From an uncultured Thiohalocapsa sp. (GTDB taxonomy: Bacteria > Pseudomonadota > Gammaproteobacteria > Chromatiales > Chromatiaceae), in NCBI RefSeq assembly GCF_913063425.1, contig NZ_CAJXYK010000010.1:85375-149374 (forward strand): a stretch of 64,000 nucleotides of DNA. The letters run 5' to 3'. Below are positions 38,272-47,157 of the stretch, in pieces. Numbering within the stretch: the first letter of the stretch is position 1; each line of letters opens with the position of its first letter. A model generated the notes under the pieces. The model searched no databases. It was not told the origin of the DNA and was given only the letters and a program-made list of their open reading frames with translations. A program made the position numbers and the translations under genes.

Positions 38272-38859
38272 GGAGTGGTCTCGCGAAAAGTGATGCTTGG
38301 GTTGACGTTGCCGCAACCGCGTTGGCGCGTGCCCGCGACCGGTCCGCTGGTGGGCCGGGCGCGCGCGCCGACGCAGGCGCGGACCGCGGCCGGCCGCCCG
38401 CTCGGGTCATGAGGCGGGGTGCCGGCGGCGGCGCGAGGAGACAGGGAGCTACGGATCTCGGGGGGAGCAGGCGGGCTTGCTTGTGCTGACGGCCTGACCC
38501 GTTATTGGGGTTGGGCGCCGCGCAATGGGCCGAACGGTCTCGTCGAAACTGGCAGATGCCTTGTGCCGGGCGGCCCTGGTCGGGCGGCGCCGGCGTATCC
38601 TCAGGGCGCACGATAGCAGGTTTCGGACTTGGGGGAAGGTCTTTTTGCCCGGGCGGTGCCAATACCCTGTGTGACTCGACCATCTCATTGACCGCGGATG
38701 AGGTGGCTGGCGCGGGGGGCCGACTGGGAGTCGGCCGCCCGCAGCGCAAAATGCCCGTGTCCCCAACAGTGGGGGTGGACACGTGCCCCCAGGCTCCGCA
38801 AGCTATGGGCCACACCGGGCGGCGGTCGCCGGCCGGCAGGTCGCAGGTCAGGAGCTTCG
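38272..38859. other. Intergenic region between divergent RRM and mnhE genes
   Basis: About 590 bases without a recognisable gene. It holds a hairpin of the GACT-AGTC family (38715-38740). It also holds an imperfect stem, TGTCCCC with GGGGGTGGACA, near 38758-38783. Part of it is probably 5' leader of the RRM gene. No coding homology was recognised in any frame. Confidence 0.5.
38715..38740. repeat. Single palindrome of the GACT-AGTC hairpin family
   Basis: GGGGGCCGACTGGGAGTCGG followed by CCGCCC forms the hairpin GCCGACT-GGG-AGTCGGC. The core differs from the 32145 array only in the loop (GGG for GGA). Confidence 0.55.
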
Positions 38860-38916
38860 ATGATGAGCGATTCCACCGCGGACACCCACAGCGGGGCGGT
38901 CCGGCCGCCGGCATGA
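38860..38916 (+). CDS. Short leader ORF translationally coupled to mnhE
   Basis: An 18-codon ORF, MMSDSTADTHSGAVRPPA, starting at ATG 38860 with GGAG five bases upstream. Its stop TGA (38914-38916) overlaps the mnhE ATGATG start. mnhE itself has no ribosome site. Coupled translation through this leader is plausible. No homology is expected at this length. Confidence 0.4.
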   Translation: MMSDSTADTHSGAVRPPA

Positions 38917-39482
38917 TGTCCCAGCTGGTCGGGCTGCTCGGGCGCTTCGCGCTGTTCTGGGGCATCTGGTGGCTGCTGACGGACGGCCGCGCGGATGGCC
39001 TGGTGCTGGGCGCGGGCTTCGCCGCTGCGGCGGCGCTGATGCCGCGGGTCATCGCCGACCCGCAGCAGGCGCCCGCCGCTGCTGCAGCGCCGCGGGCGCT
39101 GCTGCCGACGGTGCTGCGGGGGCTGCTGCTGCTGCCGTTCTTCCTCTGGCAGTCGCTGTACGGCGGTGTCGATGTGGCGCTGCGGGCGCTCAAGCCGCGG
39201 ATGCCGCTCAAGCCCGCGGTCTTCGACTACCGGCTGCGGTTGCCGCCCGGTCCCGCACCGGTCATGCTGGCAAGCCTGGTGAGCCTGATGCCGGGCACGC
39301 TGGCGATGGTGAGCGGTGCGCGGCTGCGGGTGCACGTGCTCGATGCGACGCGGGATTACCTAGACGAGCTGCAACTGCTGGAGGCGCAGGTGGCCTGGAT
39401 CTACGCCGTGGCGCTTCAGCCCACACCCACACCCCTATCCGCGCAAGGCCTCTGGCAGCAGGAACTGGAGCAGGACGCATGA
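38913..39482 (+). CDS. mnhE: Mrp-type cation/proton antiporter subunit E
   Basis: A 189-residue membrane subunit of the Mrp/Mnh antiporter. Hydrophobic N-terminal helices are followed by the family segment LPPGPAPVMLASLVSLMPGT and the soluble end. It is the first gene of an eight- or nine-gene operon for sodium or potassium/proton exchange. ATG 38913 or 38916 both fit. It overlaps mnhF by ATGA. Confidence 0.88.
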   Translation: MMSQLVGLLGRFALFWGIWWLLTDGRADGLVLGAGFAAAAALMPRVIADPQQAPAAAAAPRALLPTVLRGLLLLPFFLWQSLYGGVDVALRALKPRMPLKPAVFDYRLRLPPGPAPVMLASLVSLMPGTLAMVSGARLRVHVLDATRDYLDELQLLEAQVAWIYAVALQPTPTPLSAQGLWQQELEQDA

Positions 39483-39760
39483 GCGCGCTGTATCTGGCGC
39501 TCGCCGTATTTCTGCTGCTGAACCTCGCCGCCGGCCTGTGGCGGGTGCGCCATGGGCCTACGGCGGCGGACCGCATGCTGGCGGCGCAGCTCTTCGGCAC
39601 CACCTCGGCCGCAATTTTGCTGCTGCTGGCGGAGGCGCTCGGCCTGCCCGCCCTGCGGGACGTGGCCCTGGTGCTGGCGCTGCTGGCGGTGATCGCCGTC
39701 ATCGCCTTCACCGCGAGCGTAAAGACAGCGACACCGGATCGGGACCGCCGTGATGATTGA
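39479..39760 (+). CDS. mnhF: Mrp-type antiporter subunit F
   Basis: A 93-residue protein with three membrane helices. The conserved RVRHGPTAADRMLAAQLFGT loop between helices one and two is diagnostic of MrpF/MnhF. It overlaps mnhE at ATGA and mnhG by a few bases, so all are co-translated. Confidence 0.9.
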   Translation: MSALYLALAVFLLLNLAAGLWRVRHGPTAADRMLAAQLFGTTSAAILLLLAEALGLPALRDVALVLALLAVIAVIAFTASVKTATPDRDRRDD

Positions 39761-40046
39761 CAGCCTCTCCATTGCACTGCTGCTGGTGGGGGCAGGGTTC
39801 TTCTTCGCCGGCACCGTCGGGCTGCTGCGTTTCCCGGACGTCTACACCCGGCTGCACGCGCTGACCAAGGCGGACAACCTGGGCTTCGGGCTGGTCGTGC
39901 TCGGGCTCATGCTGCGCGCGGAGTCCGCGGCGGACGCGGGCAAGCTGCTGGTGATCTGGCTCCTGGTGCTCACGGCGTCCGGCGCCGCGAGTCAGCTGGT
40001 GGCGAGCTGGGCGCGGGCGCGACGGATCACGCCATGGCAGGGCTGA
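39753..40046 (+). CDS. mnhG: Mrp-type antiporter subunit G
   Basis: A 97-residue protein with three helices. The motif FAGTVGLLRFPDVYTRLHAL is diagnostic of MrpG/MnhG. ATG 39753 is chosen; a GTG immediately before it is also possible. It overlaps neighbours on both sides. Confidence 0.9.
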   Translation: MIDSLSIALLLVGAGFFFAGTVGLLRFPDVYTRLHALTKADNLGFGLVVLGLMLRAESAADAGKLLVIWLLVLTASGAASQLVASWARARRITPWQG

Positions 40047-40339
40047 GCCTGCTCGATTGGGCGCTGGACGGCCTGCTGGCGCTGCTGCTGCTGTGGCTCG
40101 CCTGGCGGGCGCTGGCCAGTCCCGAGCTGTTCCGGGCCGTGGTGCTCTTCATCGCCTTCGGCCTGGTGCTGGCCCTGGTCTGGGCGCGGCTCTATGCGGT
40201 GGATGTGGCGCTCGCCGAGATGGCCATCGGCGCCGGCGTCACCGGTGCGCTCCTGCTGGCGGCGCTGGTGCGCCTGGAGCCGCCCATCGGCCGCGGCCGG
40301 CAGGACGCCCGCGACGGCGAGGTGTACGACCATGACTGA
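40034..40339 (+). CDS. MbhD-like (DUF4040) antiporter subunit
   Basis: A 101-residue three-helix membrane protein matching the DUF4040/MbhD domain (LFRAVVLFIAFGLVLALVWA; VDVALAEMAIGAGVTGALLL). In many bacteria this domain is fused in the C-terminal part of MrpA. Here it is a separate small subunit, as in archaeal Mbh and Mrp complexes. The conserved Glu of AEMAIGAG is present. Confidence 0.82.
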   Translation: MAGLSLLDWALDGLLALLLLWLAWRALASPELFRAVVLFIAFGLVLALVWARLYAVDVALAEMAIGAGVTGALLLAALVRLEPPIGRGRQDARDGEVYDHD

Positions 40340-41072
40340 GCCGCAGCACAGGCCGGGCAGCGGGCGCCAGCCGGCGTCCGACGGCGCAGCGGCGTCCGGC
40401 ACGTCGCGCGCCCCTGAGGCCCTGCCCCCCTTGGCACGGGTGCTGCTGGCGCTGGCGCTGCTGGGGCTCTTCGGCGGCCTGGCGGCGGCGGTGCTGTCCC
40501 TGGCGCAGCCGGCGCCGGGGCTGGCGGCGGCCGTTGCCGAGCGCCTCGACGAGAGCGGCGTCTCGCACCCGGTGACGGCGGTGCTCCTGAATTTCCGCGG
40601 CTACGACACGCTGCTGGAGCTGGTGGTGCTGGTGCTCGCGCTCATGGGCACCTGGTCCGTCGGCCGCGCGCGGGGCTGCGCCGGTAACGCGCCCGGGCCG
40701 CTGCTGCGCCAGCTGCCTGGTCTGCTGGCGCCGCTGATGGTGCTGGTGGCGGGCTATCTGCTCTGGGTCGGCGCCCATGCACCGGGCGGGGCCTTTCAGG
40801 CGGGCTCCCTGCTGGGCGGCGTCGGCATCCTGCTGTGCCTGAGCGGGCGCACCCTGCCGCCCTGGGCGCAACGGCCGTCGCTGCGCGTGCTGGCGGTGCT
40901 GGGGGTGGCCGTGTTCACGCTGCTCGGCACCGTCGCCGCCCTGCTGCCCGGCGGTGCGCCGCTGGACTGGCCGCCGGCGCAGGCGAAGACGCTGATCCTG
41001 ACCATCGAGCTTGCGGCCATGCTCTCCATCGGCGTCATCCTGGCGGCGCTCTTCACCGGGGGGCGGCCGTGA
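40332..41072 (+). CDS. mnhB: Mrp-type antiporter subunit B
   Basis: A 246-residue membrane subunit. The MnhB domain is at VTAVLLNFRGYDTLLELVVL and PGGAFQAGSLLGG. A Gly/Ala-rich N-terminal tail (about 35 residues) precedes the first helix (VLLALALLGLFGGLAAAVLS), which may represent the MbhE-like part. It overlaps the previous gene by eight bases and the next by four. Confidence 0.88.
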   Translation: MTEPQHRPGSGRQPASDGAAASGTSRAPEALPPLARVLLALALLGLFGGLAAAVLSLAQPAPGLAAAVAERLDESGVSHPVTAVLLNFRGYDTLLELVVLVLALMGTWSVGRARGCAGNAPGPLLRQLPGLLAPLMVLVAGYLLWVGAHAPGGAFQAGSLLGGVGILLCLSGRTLPPWAQRPSLRVLAVLGVAVFTLLGTVAALLPGGAPLDWPPAQAKTLILTIELAAMLSIGVILAALFTGGRP

Positions 41073-41389
41073 CGCAGCCGGTGTTCTGGGGGCTGGTGGG
41101 CATGGCGCTGGTGGTCATGGGGCTCTATGCGCTTATCGTCCACGCCCATCTGCTGCGCAAGGTGCTGGCGCTCAACATCATGAGCAGCGGCGTCTTTCTC
41201 GTGTTCATTGGGCTCGCCCGGCGCGCCCCCGGCGAGGGCACGCCGCCGGCGGCGGACCCGGTGCCCCAGGCCATGGTGCTGACGGGCATCGTCGTCGCCG
41301 TCGCCGCCACCGGCCTGGCGCTGGCGCTCATCGTGCGGCTGCGCGCGCTCACCGGGCGCACCACCCTGGGCGACGAGGGTGGTCACTGA
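41069..41389 (+). CDS. mnhC: Mrp-type antiporter subunit C (NuoK-like)
   Basis: A 106-residue three-helix protein of the NuoK/MrpC family: GMALVVMGLYALIVHAHLLR, then KVLALNIMSSGVFLVFIGLA, then the third helix in QAMVLTGIVVAVAATGLALA. It starts at GTG 41069, overlapping mnhB. In complex I the equivalent subunit takes part in proton transfer. Confidence 0.9.
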   Translation: MTQPVFWGLVGMALVVMGLYALIVHAHLLRKVLALNIMSSGVFLVFIGLARRAPGEGTPPAADPVPQAMVLTGIVVAVAATGLALALIVRLRALTGRTTLGDEGGH

Positions 41390-41392
41390 GTG

Positions 41393-42928
41393 ATGCCGCT
41401 TCAGCTCCTCGGGCCGGGCGGGCTCGGCCCCGACTTGCTGCTGGCCGCGGTCTTCCTGCCGCTGGCGGCTGCGCTGGTCTGCTTCCTGCTGCCGCGGCTG
41501 GCCGCAACCCTGGGCCTCATCTCCGCCCTGCTCACTGCGGCTGCGACCCTCGCGCTGATGCTCGGCGTCCTGGCGGGCGGCGGGATGGAGGTGCAGCTGG
41601 GCGGCTGGCAGGCACCGCTGGGCATCCGCTGGCGGTCCGATGGCCTGAGCGCCGCGCTGATGGCGATGACGGCGGTGGTGGGTGCCATGGTCAGCCTGTA
41701 CGCCGCGGCCTATTTTCGTCATACGGCGTATGAGCGCACCTACTTCTGGCCGATCTGGCTCGTGCTCTGGGCGGCGCTGAACGCGCTCTTCCTGTCCGCC
41801 GACCTGTTCAACCTCTATGTGACGCTGGAGCTGCTGGGCTTTGCGGCCGTGAGCCTGACGGCGCTGGGCGGCGGGGCCGCAGCGCTCACGGGTGCCATCC
41901 GCTACCTGCTGGTGAGCGTGCTCGGGTCCCTGGCGTACCTGCTCGGCGTGGCGCTGGTCTACCACGGCTGCGGCACGGTGGACATTGCCCTGGTGGCTGC
42001 CTGTGTCCCGGATGCCCCGCGCCCGGCGCTCAAGGTGGCGGTGGCGGCGATGATCGCCGGCCTGCTGCTCAAGACTGCGCTCTTTCCCTTCCATGTCTGG
42101 CTGCCGCCGGCGCACGGCAGCGCGCCGGCGCCGGTGAGCGCGGTGCTCTCGGCGCTGGTGGTGAAGGCGTCGTTCTATCTGGTGCTGCGGCTGTGGCTGG
42201 ATGTGCTCGGTGGCGGCGACGGGGACGGCAGCGGGCGCTGGCTTGCGGAGCTGCTGGGCGTGCTGGGTGCGGCCGCGGTGATCTGGGGCTCGGTGCTGGC
42301 GCTGCGCCAGGCGCGGCTCAAGCTGCTCATCGCCTATTCCACAGTGGCGCAGATCGGCTACCTGTTCATGGCCTTTCCGCTGGCGGTGGCGGGCGGTGCC
42401 GCGGCCTGGACCGGCGCGCTCTACCTGGCGCTCGCGCATGGCCTCGCCAAGGCGGCGATGTTCCTCTCCGCCGGGAGCCTGCTGCGCTTCGGCGGGCACG
42501 ACCGCATCGCCGAGCTGGACAGCGCCGTGCACCGGCTGCCGCTCACACTCACGGCCTTTGCGCTGGCGGGGGTCAGCATCATGGGGCTGCCGCCGAGCGG
42601 CGGCTTCATCGGCAAGTGGCTGCTGCTGGAGGCGGCCTTCCAGCAGGGGCGCTTCGTGCTCGCGGCGGTGATCCTGCTGGGCGGCGTGCTGGCGGCGGCC
42701 TATGTGTTCAAGGTCGTCGGCCACGCCTTCACGCCGGCCGAGCGTGAGCGCCGCCTGCGCTCGGTGCCGCCGGGCATGGAGTGGAGCGCGCTGCTGCTGG
42801 CGCTGGCGGCCATTGTCCTGGGGCTGACGTTGCCGCTCATCTCGCCGCTGCTGCAGGTGGGCACCGACGCCGCGGTGGCGCCCCCGGTGTCGGCCGCCGT
42901 GGCGCTCACCGCCGGGGGCGCTGTATGA
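41393..42928 (+). CDS. mnhD: Mrp-type antiporter subunit D (first copy)
   Basis: A 511-residue antiporter-like subunit of the NuoL/M/N family. The key Glu of helix 5 is in NLYVTLELLGFAAVSL. The helix-7 Lys is in LLLKTALFPFHVWLPPAHG, and the helix-8 Lys is in SALVVKASFYLVLR. These are the proton-path residues. GTG at 41390 is a possible alternative start. It overlaps the second copy at ATGA. Confidence 0.9.
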   Translation: MPLQLLGPGGLGPDLLLAAVFLPLAAALVCFLLPRLAATLGLISALLTAAATLALMLGVLAGGGMEVQLGGWQAPLGIRWRSDGLSAALMAMTAVVGAMVSLYAAAYFRHTAYERTYFWPIWLVLWAALNALFLSADLFNLYVTLELLGFAAVSLTALGGGAAALTGAIRYLLVSVLGSLAYLLGVALVYHGCGTVDIALVAACVPDAPRPALKVAVAAMIAGLLLKTALFPFHVWLPPAHGSAPAPVSAVLSALVVKASFYLVLRLWLDVLGGGDGDGSGRWLAELLGVLGAAAVIWGSVLALRQARLKLLIAYSTVAQIGYLFMAFPLAVAGGAAAWTGALYLALAHGLAKAAMFLSAGSLLRFGGHDRIAELDSAVHRLPLTLTAFALAGVSIMGLPPSGGFIGKWLLLEAAFQQGRFVLAAVILLGGVLAAAYVFKVVGHAFTPAERERRLRSVPPGMEWSALLLALAAIVLGLTLPLISPLLQVGTDAAVAPPVSAAVALTAGGAV

Positions 42929-44496
42929 GCCCCCTGTTCGACCCCCGGCTGCCCGCCGATGCCCTGCTGCCCCTGCTGGTGCTCGCAAGCTCGCTGCTGC
43001 CGGGGCTGGTGATCTTCTTCCTGGGCGAGGCGCGGGTGCGCACCCGCACAGCCCTGAACCTGGGTGGGGCCTTCCTGAAGCTGGGGTTTGTCGCCTGGAT
43101 GGTCTGGGGCGTCTACCACGGCCAGCGCTACGAGCTGCGCTTGCCGCTGTTGGACGACCTGGAGCTGACGCTGCGGGTGGGGGCGCTGTCGCTGCTGTTC
43201 CTGGTGCTGTCCGCGGGGCTCTGGCTGCTCACCACCCTGTATGCGGTGGGCTATCTGGAGCAGTCGCCGCACCGCTCGCGCTTCTTCGGCTTCTTCAGCC
43301 TCTGCGTCACCGCCACCGTGGGCGTGGCCATGGCGGGCAACCTGCTGACCTTCCTCTTGTTCTTCGAGATGCTCACGCTCACCACCTATCCGCTGGTGGT
43401 GCACCGGGGCACCGAGGCGGCACGCCAGGCCGGCATTGTCTATCTCACCCACACCATGCTCGCCGGGGCGCTGCTGCTGGCGGGCACCGTCTGGCTCTAC
43501 ACCCTGGCCGGCACCCTCACCTTCGCGCCGCGGGGCTTCGTCAGCGACATCGCGGACAGCCATCCGGGGGCACTGACGGCGATCTTTGCGCTGCTGATCG
43601 GCGGCGTCGGGGTCAAGGCGGCGCTGGTGCCGCTGCACGGCTGGCTGCCGCGGGCCATGGTGGCGCCGGCACCGGTGAGCGCCCTCCTGCATGCGGTGGC
43701 CGTGGTCAAGGCCGGGGCCTTCGGCGTGGTGCTCATCGTCTACGACGTCTTCGGCGTGGAGCAGGCCGCGGAGCTCGGGCTCACCGGCCCGCTCGCCCTC
43801 ATCGCCGCCGTGACCATCATCTACGGCTCCGTGCGTGCGCTGTTCCAGGACGACCTGAAGCGCCGCCTCGCCTTCTCCACGGTCAGCCAGGTGTCCTACA
43901 TCGTGCTCGGCGTGGCCATCGTCGGCCCGCTCGCGAGCGTCGGCGGCATCGTGCACCTGGTGCACCAGGGCATCATGAAGATCACCCTGTTCTTCTGCGC
44001 CGGCAACCTGGCGGAGACCCTGGGCATCCACAAGGTCAGCGAGATGAACGGCGTCGGGCGGCGCATGCCCGCCACCATGGCGGCCTTCACCATCGCGGCG
44101 CTCGGCATGATCGGCGTGCCGCCCATCGCGGGCTTCATCAGCAAATGGTACCTGGGCCTGGGGGCCTTGGAGGCCGGGGTGCACTGGCCGCTGTACGTGC
44201 TCACCGCGAGCAGCCTGCTGAACGCGGCCTATTTCCTGCCCATCCTGCACCGGGCATGGTTCGGCGAGCCCGCGGGCGCCTGGGCGGAGCGCCCGGTCGC
44301 AGCCGCGGCCGGTGACGAGTCGGGCACGGCCGCCGCCGGTGCACGGTCGCTGCGCCTGGAGACCGGCCTGCTGCTGCTGTTGCCGCCGCTGGTGACGGCG
44401 GCGCTGTCGCTGCTCGTCGGTCTGCTGGCCTCCATGCCCTTCTCGGCGCTGGAATGGTCCCTGCTGATCGCGGAGCGGGAGTTCCACTATCCATGA
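42925..44496 (+). CDS. Mrp-type antiporter subunit D (second copy)
   Basis: A 523-residue antiporter-like subunit, paralogous to the preceding one. The Glu is in FLLFFEMLTLTTYPLV; the Lys residues are in GGVGVKAALVPLHGWLPRA and HAVAVVKAG. All key residues are present. In operons of this type, the tandem D-like subunits replace the large MrpA. It starts at ATG 42925 inside the stop of the first copy. Confidence 0.88.
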   Translation: MSPLFDPRLPADALLPLLVLASSLLPGLVIFFLGEARVRTRTALNLGGAFLKLGFVAWMVWGVYHGQRYELRLPLLDDLELTLRVGALSLLFLVLSAGLWLLTTLYAVGYLEQSPHRSRFFGFFSLCVTATVGVAMAGNLLTFLLFFEMLTLTTYPLVVHRGTEAARQAGIVYLTHTMLAGALLLAGTVWLYTLAGTLTFAPRGFVSDIADSHPGALTAIFALLIGGVGVKAALVPLHGWLPRAMVAPAPVSALLHAVAVVKAGAFGVVLIVYDVFGVEQAAELGLTGPLALIAAVTIIYGSVRALFQDDLKRRLAFSTVSQVSYIVLGVAIVGPLASVGGIVHLVHQGIMKITLFFCAGNLAETLGIHKVSEMNGVGRRMPATMAAFTIAALGMIGVPPIAGFISKWYLGLGALEAGVHWPLYVLTASSLLNAAYFLPILHRAWFGEPAGAWAERPVAAAAGDESGTAAAGARSLRLETGLLLLLPPLVTAALSLLVGLLASMPFSALEWSLLIAEREFHYP

Positions 44497-44542
44497 TCCG
44501 GCTGGTCCATGAGCAGGGGGCGGCCATGAGCGGGCGCGGGCG

Positions 44543-46243
44543 ATGAGCGGGCTGGGCGCGGACGCGGCCTGGCTCGGCCCCATGCCCTGGCTGCCGGTGC
44601 TCGCGCCGGCCTGGCCGCTGACACTGCTCGCGTTGCTGCTGCTGCCGCCGCTGCGCGGTGCCGTCGTGCGGCTGGCGCCCTGGGCGGCCCTGCCGGCGCT
44701 GCTGCTCGCCGTCGCGGCACCGCAGTCCACGCTGCCGCTGCCCGGGCTGATGCTGGGCGGGTCCGTGCAGCTGGATGCCACCGGCCGCTGGCTGCTGGCG
44801 GCGGTGGCCCTGCTCTGGCTCGCCGGCGGCCGGCTGTCGCAGCACTGGCTCGACCGGCCGCGTCGCGTCGCGGCCTGGCTCATGGCGCTGGCGGGGGCCC
44901 TGTGGCTGCCGGTGACCGGCGATCTGCCCACGGCCCTGGCCGCTGGGGTGCTGGCGGCCTACCCGCTCTACGGGCTGCTCGGCGCCGGTCGTGGGGCCCG
45001 TGTGCTGCTGGCGTCCGTGGTCATCGCGGACCTGCTCATCCTGGAGGCGCTGCTGCTGCTCGCGAAGGGCGGCGCCGGCCTGGACTTCGACACCCTGCGC
45101 ATGGCGCTCGCCGGGGCCAAGTACCGCGATGTCGTGCTGGCGCTGCTGCTCATCGGCTTCGGCACCAAGGCGGGGCTCATGGGCCTGCACTACTGGCTGG
45201 CGCCGGCGCTGGCAGCCGCGCCCGCACATCAGCTCGGGCCGACGGTGGCCTTCACCCTCGCCGCCGGGCTGCTGCCGCTGCTGCGCCTGCTGCCGCTGGG
45301 GGAGGTGCCGCCGGGGGAGGGGCCTTGGCCGGCGGCGGCGCTGCTGCCCTGGCTTGCCCTCGCCGGCGGCCTCTGGGCCCTGGTGGCGGGGCTGCTTCAG
45401 GCCGGCCGACGGGCGGTGGTGGCCTATGCGCTGTCGGCGCTCACCGGCCTGTGGCTCGGGCTGCTCGGTATCGCGCTCGGTCCATCGACGGTGGCCGGCA
45501 TCAGCGCCGTGCTGTCGCCGGCCATGGCCCTCGCCGGGCTCGGTGTGGCTGCGCTGCTGCTCGCGGCCGGTCTCGCGCCCGGTCTCGCGGTCGCGCAGGG
45601 GCGCCTGGCAGCCTGGGCGCTGGCGCTGCTCGCGGCACTGCTCGCCCTGCTGGCTGCCCTCGGCGCCGCGCTGCCGCTGGCGGCAGGCGATGATGCGGCG
45701 CTGTGGCCGCTCATGGGCTTGCTCGCCTGCGTCGGCATCCTGCTCGGTGCCGCGGCAAGTCTGCCGGCGGAGCCGGCGCAGCCGTCGGTGTCGGCACCCG
45801 CGCTGCCCGCCGCCGCCGTGCTCGTCGCCGGTGGGCTGGGCATGGCCGTGCTCGCGACCCTGTCCTCCGTGCAGATGCCATCGGCGGCGGGGCCCTGGTC
45901 CGCAGACGGCGTCGTGCCGACGCTGTCGGCCCTGCTCGGGGGCTTTGCGGTCGGGCTGTTGGGGCTGCGTGCCCTGGCACCTGTGCCGCGCCTGCCGGCC
46001 GGTGACCTGCTGGTGCCGCTCGAGCGCGCGGTCGCCTGGCTCGTCGCCGCGTGGAATCGGCTCGGGGCCATCGTGGGAGACTGGCGTGACGGCTTGAAGG
46101 CAACCGAAGATCGGCTGCACCGGCACCTGGGGCAGCAGCGCGCCGCCGACCATGCCGAGGGCTGGCTGCGCCGCTGGTCCACGGTGACGCTGCTCCTGCT
46201 CGCGGCGGGGGCCGCCGTGGCGCTGCTCGTGCAGCCGGGCTAG
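44543..46243 (+). CDS. Antiporter-like membrane subunit (third copy, divergent)
   Basis: A 566-residue, very Leu/Ala-rich membrane protein with about 14 helices. It keeps the helix-7-like lysine (GFGTKAGLMGLHYWLAPALA) and an acidic helix-5-like DLLILEALLLLAKG. The helix-8 lysine of its relatives is replaced (TVAFTLAAGLLPLLRLL), so its proton path may differ. A cytosolic amphipathic tail (DWRDGLKATEDRLHRHLG) precedes a last helix. It is the last gene of the Mrp operon, 46 bases after the second D copy. Confidence 0.75.
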   Translation: MSGLGADAAWLGPMPWLPVLAPAWPLTLLALLLLPPLRGAVVRLAPWAALPALLLAVAAPQSTLPLPGLMLGGSVQLDATGRWLLAAVALLWLAGGRLSQHWLDRPRRVAAWLMALAGALWLPVTGDLPTALAAGVLAAYPLYGLLGAGRGARVLLASVVIADLLILEALLLLAKGGAGLDFDTLRMALAGAKYRDVVLALLLIGFGTKAGLMGLHYWLAPALAAAPAHQLGPTVAFTLAAGLLPLLRLLPLGEVPPGEGPWPAAALLPWLALAGGLWALVAGLLQAGRRAVVAYALSALTGLWLGLLGIALGPSTVAGISAVLSPAMALAGLGVAALLLAAGLAPGLAVAQGRLAAWALALLAALLALLAALGAALPLAAGDDAALWPLMGLLACVGILLGAAASLPAEPAQPSVSAPALPAAAVLVAGGLGMAVLATLSSVQMPSAAGPWSADGVVPTLSALLGGFAVGLLGLRALAPVPRLPAGDLLVPLERAVAWLVAAWNRLGAIVGDWRDGLKATEDRLHRHLGQQRAADHAEGWLRRWSTVTLLLLAAGAAVALLVQPG

Positions 46244-46258
46244 CACGACGGCACCCGG

Positions 46259-46866
46259 GTGCGACGCATCTGCCGTATCGGGCTCCGGGGAGAACTGCCG
46301 GATGCCGTGCTTCAGCAGCGTCCTCTACATGCACGGCACCGAGCCGGATGCGGCCTGCGCGCGCTGGTGGACGCCGTCGGCGCCGGCGACGAGGTGGACA
46401 TCGAGGTCGCCGTCGGCACGCCCTTGCTGCAAATCATCCGCGATATGCTCAGGAACGACCGGGATCTGGTCATCAGGTGTGCCGAAATCATCGGCTTGGT
46501 GGGGCGCTTCTTCGGCAGCGACGACATGCACCTGCTGCGCAAGTGCCCCTGCCCGGTCTGGCTCTGCAAGCCGGGCGGCGATGGCCCGTATCGTCGCATC
46601 CTGGTGGCCGTGGACGCCGAGCAGTTCTATCCGCACGATGAGCTCCGCACCCGCCACGCGCTGAACCTGCTGCTGCTGGAGCTCGCCGCCGCGCTGGCGC
46701 AGGCAGACAGCGCGGAGCTGCATGTCGCCTATGTCTGGTCTGCGCTGGGCGAGGGCGTGATGCGCGGCACATCGCTCTGGGCGCCGGGCGACAACATCGA
46801 CGCCTACATCGCCGCCGAGCGCCAGCGCCGTGCGCGGGCGCTGGCGTCCCTGCTGACCGAGCCTGA
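46259..46866 (+). pseudogene. UspA-family universal stress protein remnant
   Basis: From about 46361 the frame matches the second half of a two-domain UspA protein: VDIEVAVGTPLLQIIRDML, GSDDMHLLRKCPCPVWL and YRRILVAVDAEQFYPHDEL. The first domain is missing. The end is lost after ARALASLLTEP (46866), where the frame runs on into sequence antisense to the next remnant. Mrp operons in related bacteria often end with such a gene, so it may once have belonged there. Confidence 0.7.
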
Positions 46867-47079
46867 CCGCCGCCTTCGCCCGGCAATCACTGCGGCATCC
46901 TGCACGCGCGTGTGCGCCAGGTCCGCCACGGGCTGGTCGCATTCCACCAGGAGATCGATGTCGCCCCCGCAGGCCGCATCGTCGAGCCGCGAGCCGAACA
47001 GGCGCACCCGCGCATCAGGGCCAAAGATCTCGGCGGTGGCGCGGCGAATGGTCTCGGCCTGCTCGGCGGTGAGTCGCAT
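46804..47079 (-). pseudogene. MNT-type nucleotidyltransferase, C-terminally truncated
   Basis: Residues 1-60 (46900-47079) match small MNT-type nucleotidyltransferases. The start MRLTAEQAETIRRATAEIFG and the active-site GSRLDDAACGGDIDLLVE with two Asp are intact. Beyond LAHTRVQDAA the sequence is not family-like and is antisense to the UspA remnant. The protein has lost its C-terminal third. MNT proteins often pair with HEPN toxins; a HEPN-like gene lies 5.4 kb away at 52435. Confidence 0.65.
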
Positions 47080-47157
47080 GGTGGTGGGCTTGCAAAGCGC
47101 TCGGGTACGCCTGTGGCGCGGGCGGCGTCTCGCGAAGGATACCGCGCCCGCCAACTC

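Noticed and set aside
40796..46246. Long Gln/Arg/His-rich minus-strand frames
   Set aside because: They are antisense to the Mrp operon, which has clear family motifs and overlapping starts on the plus strand.
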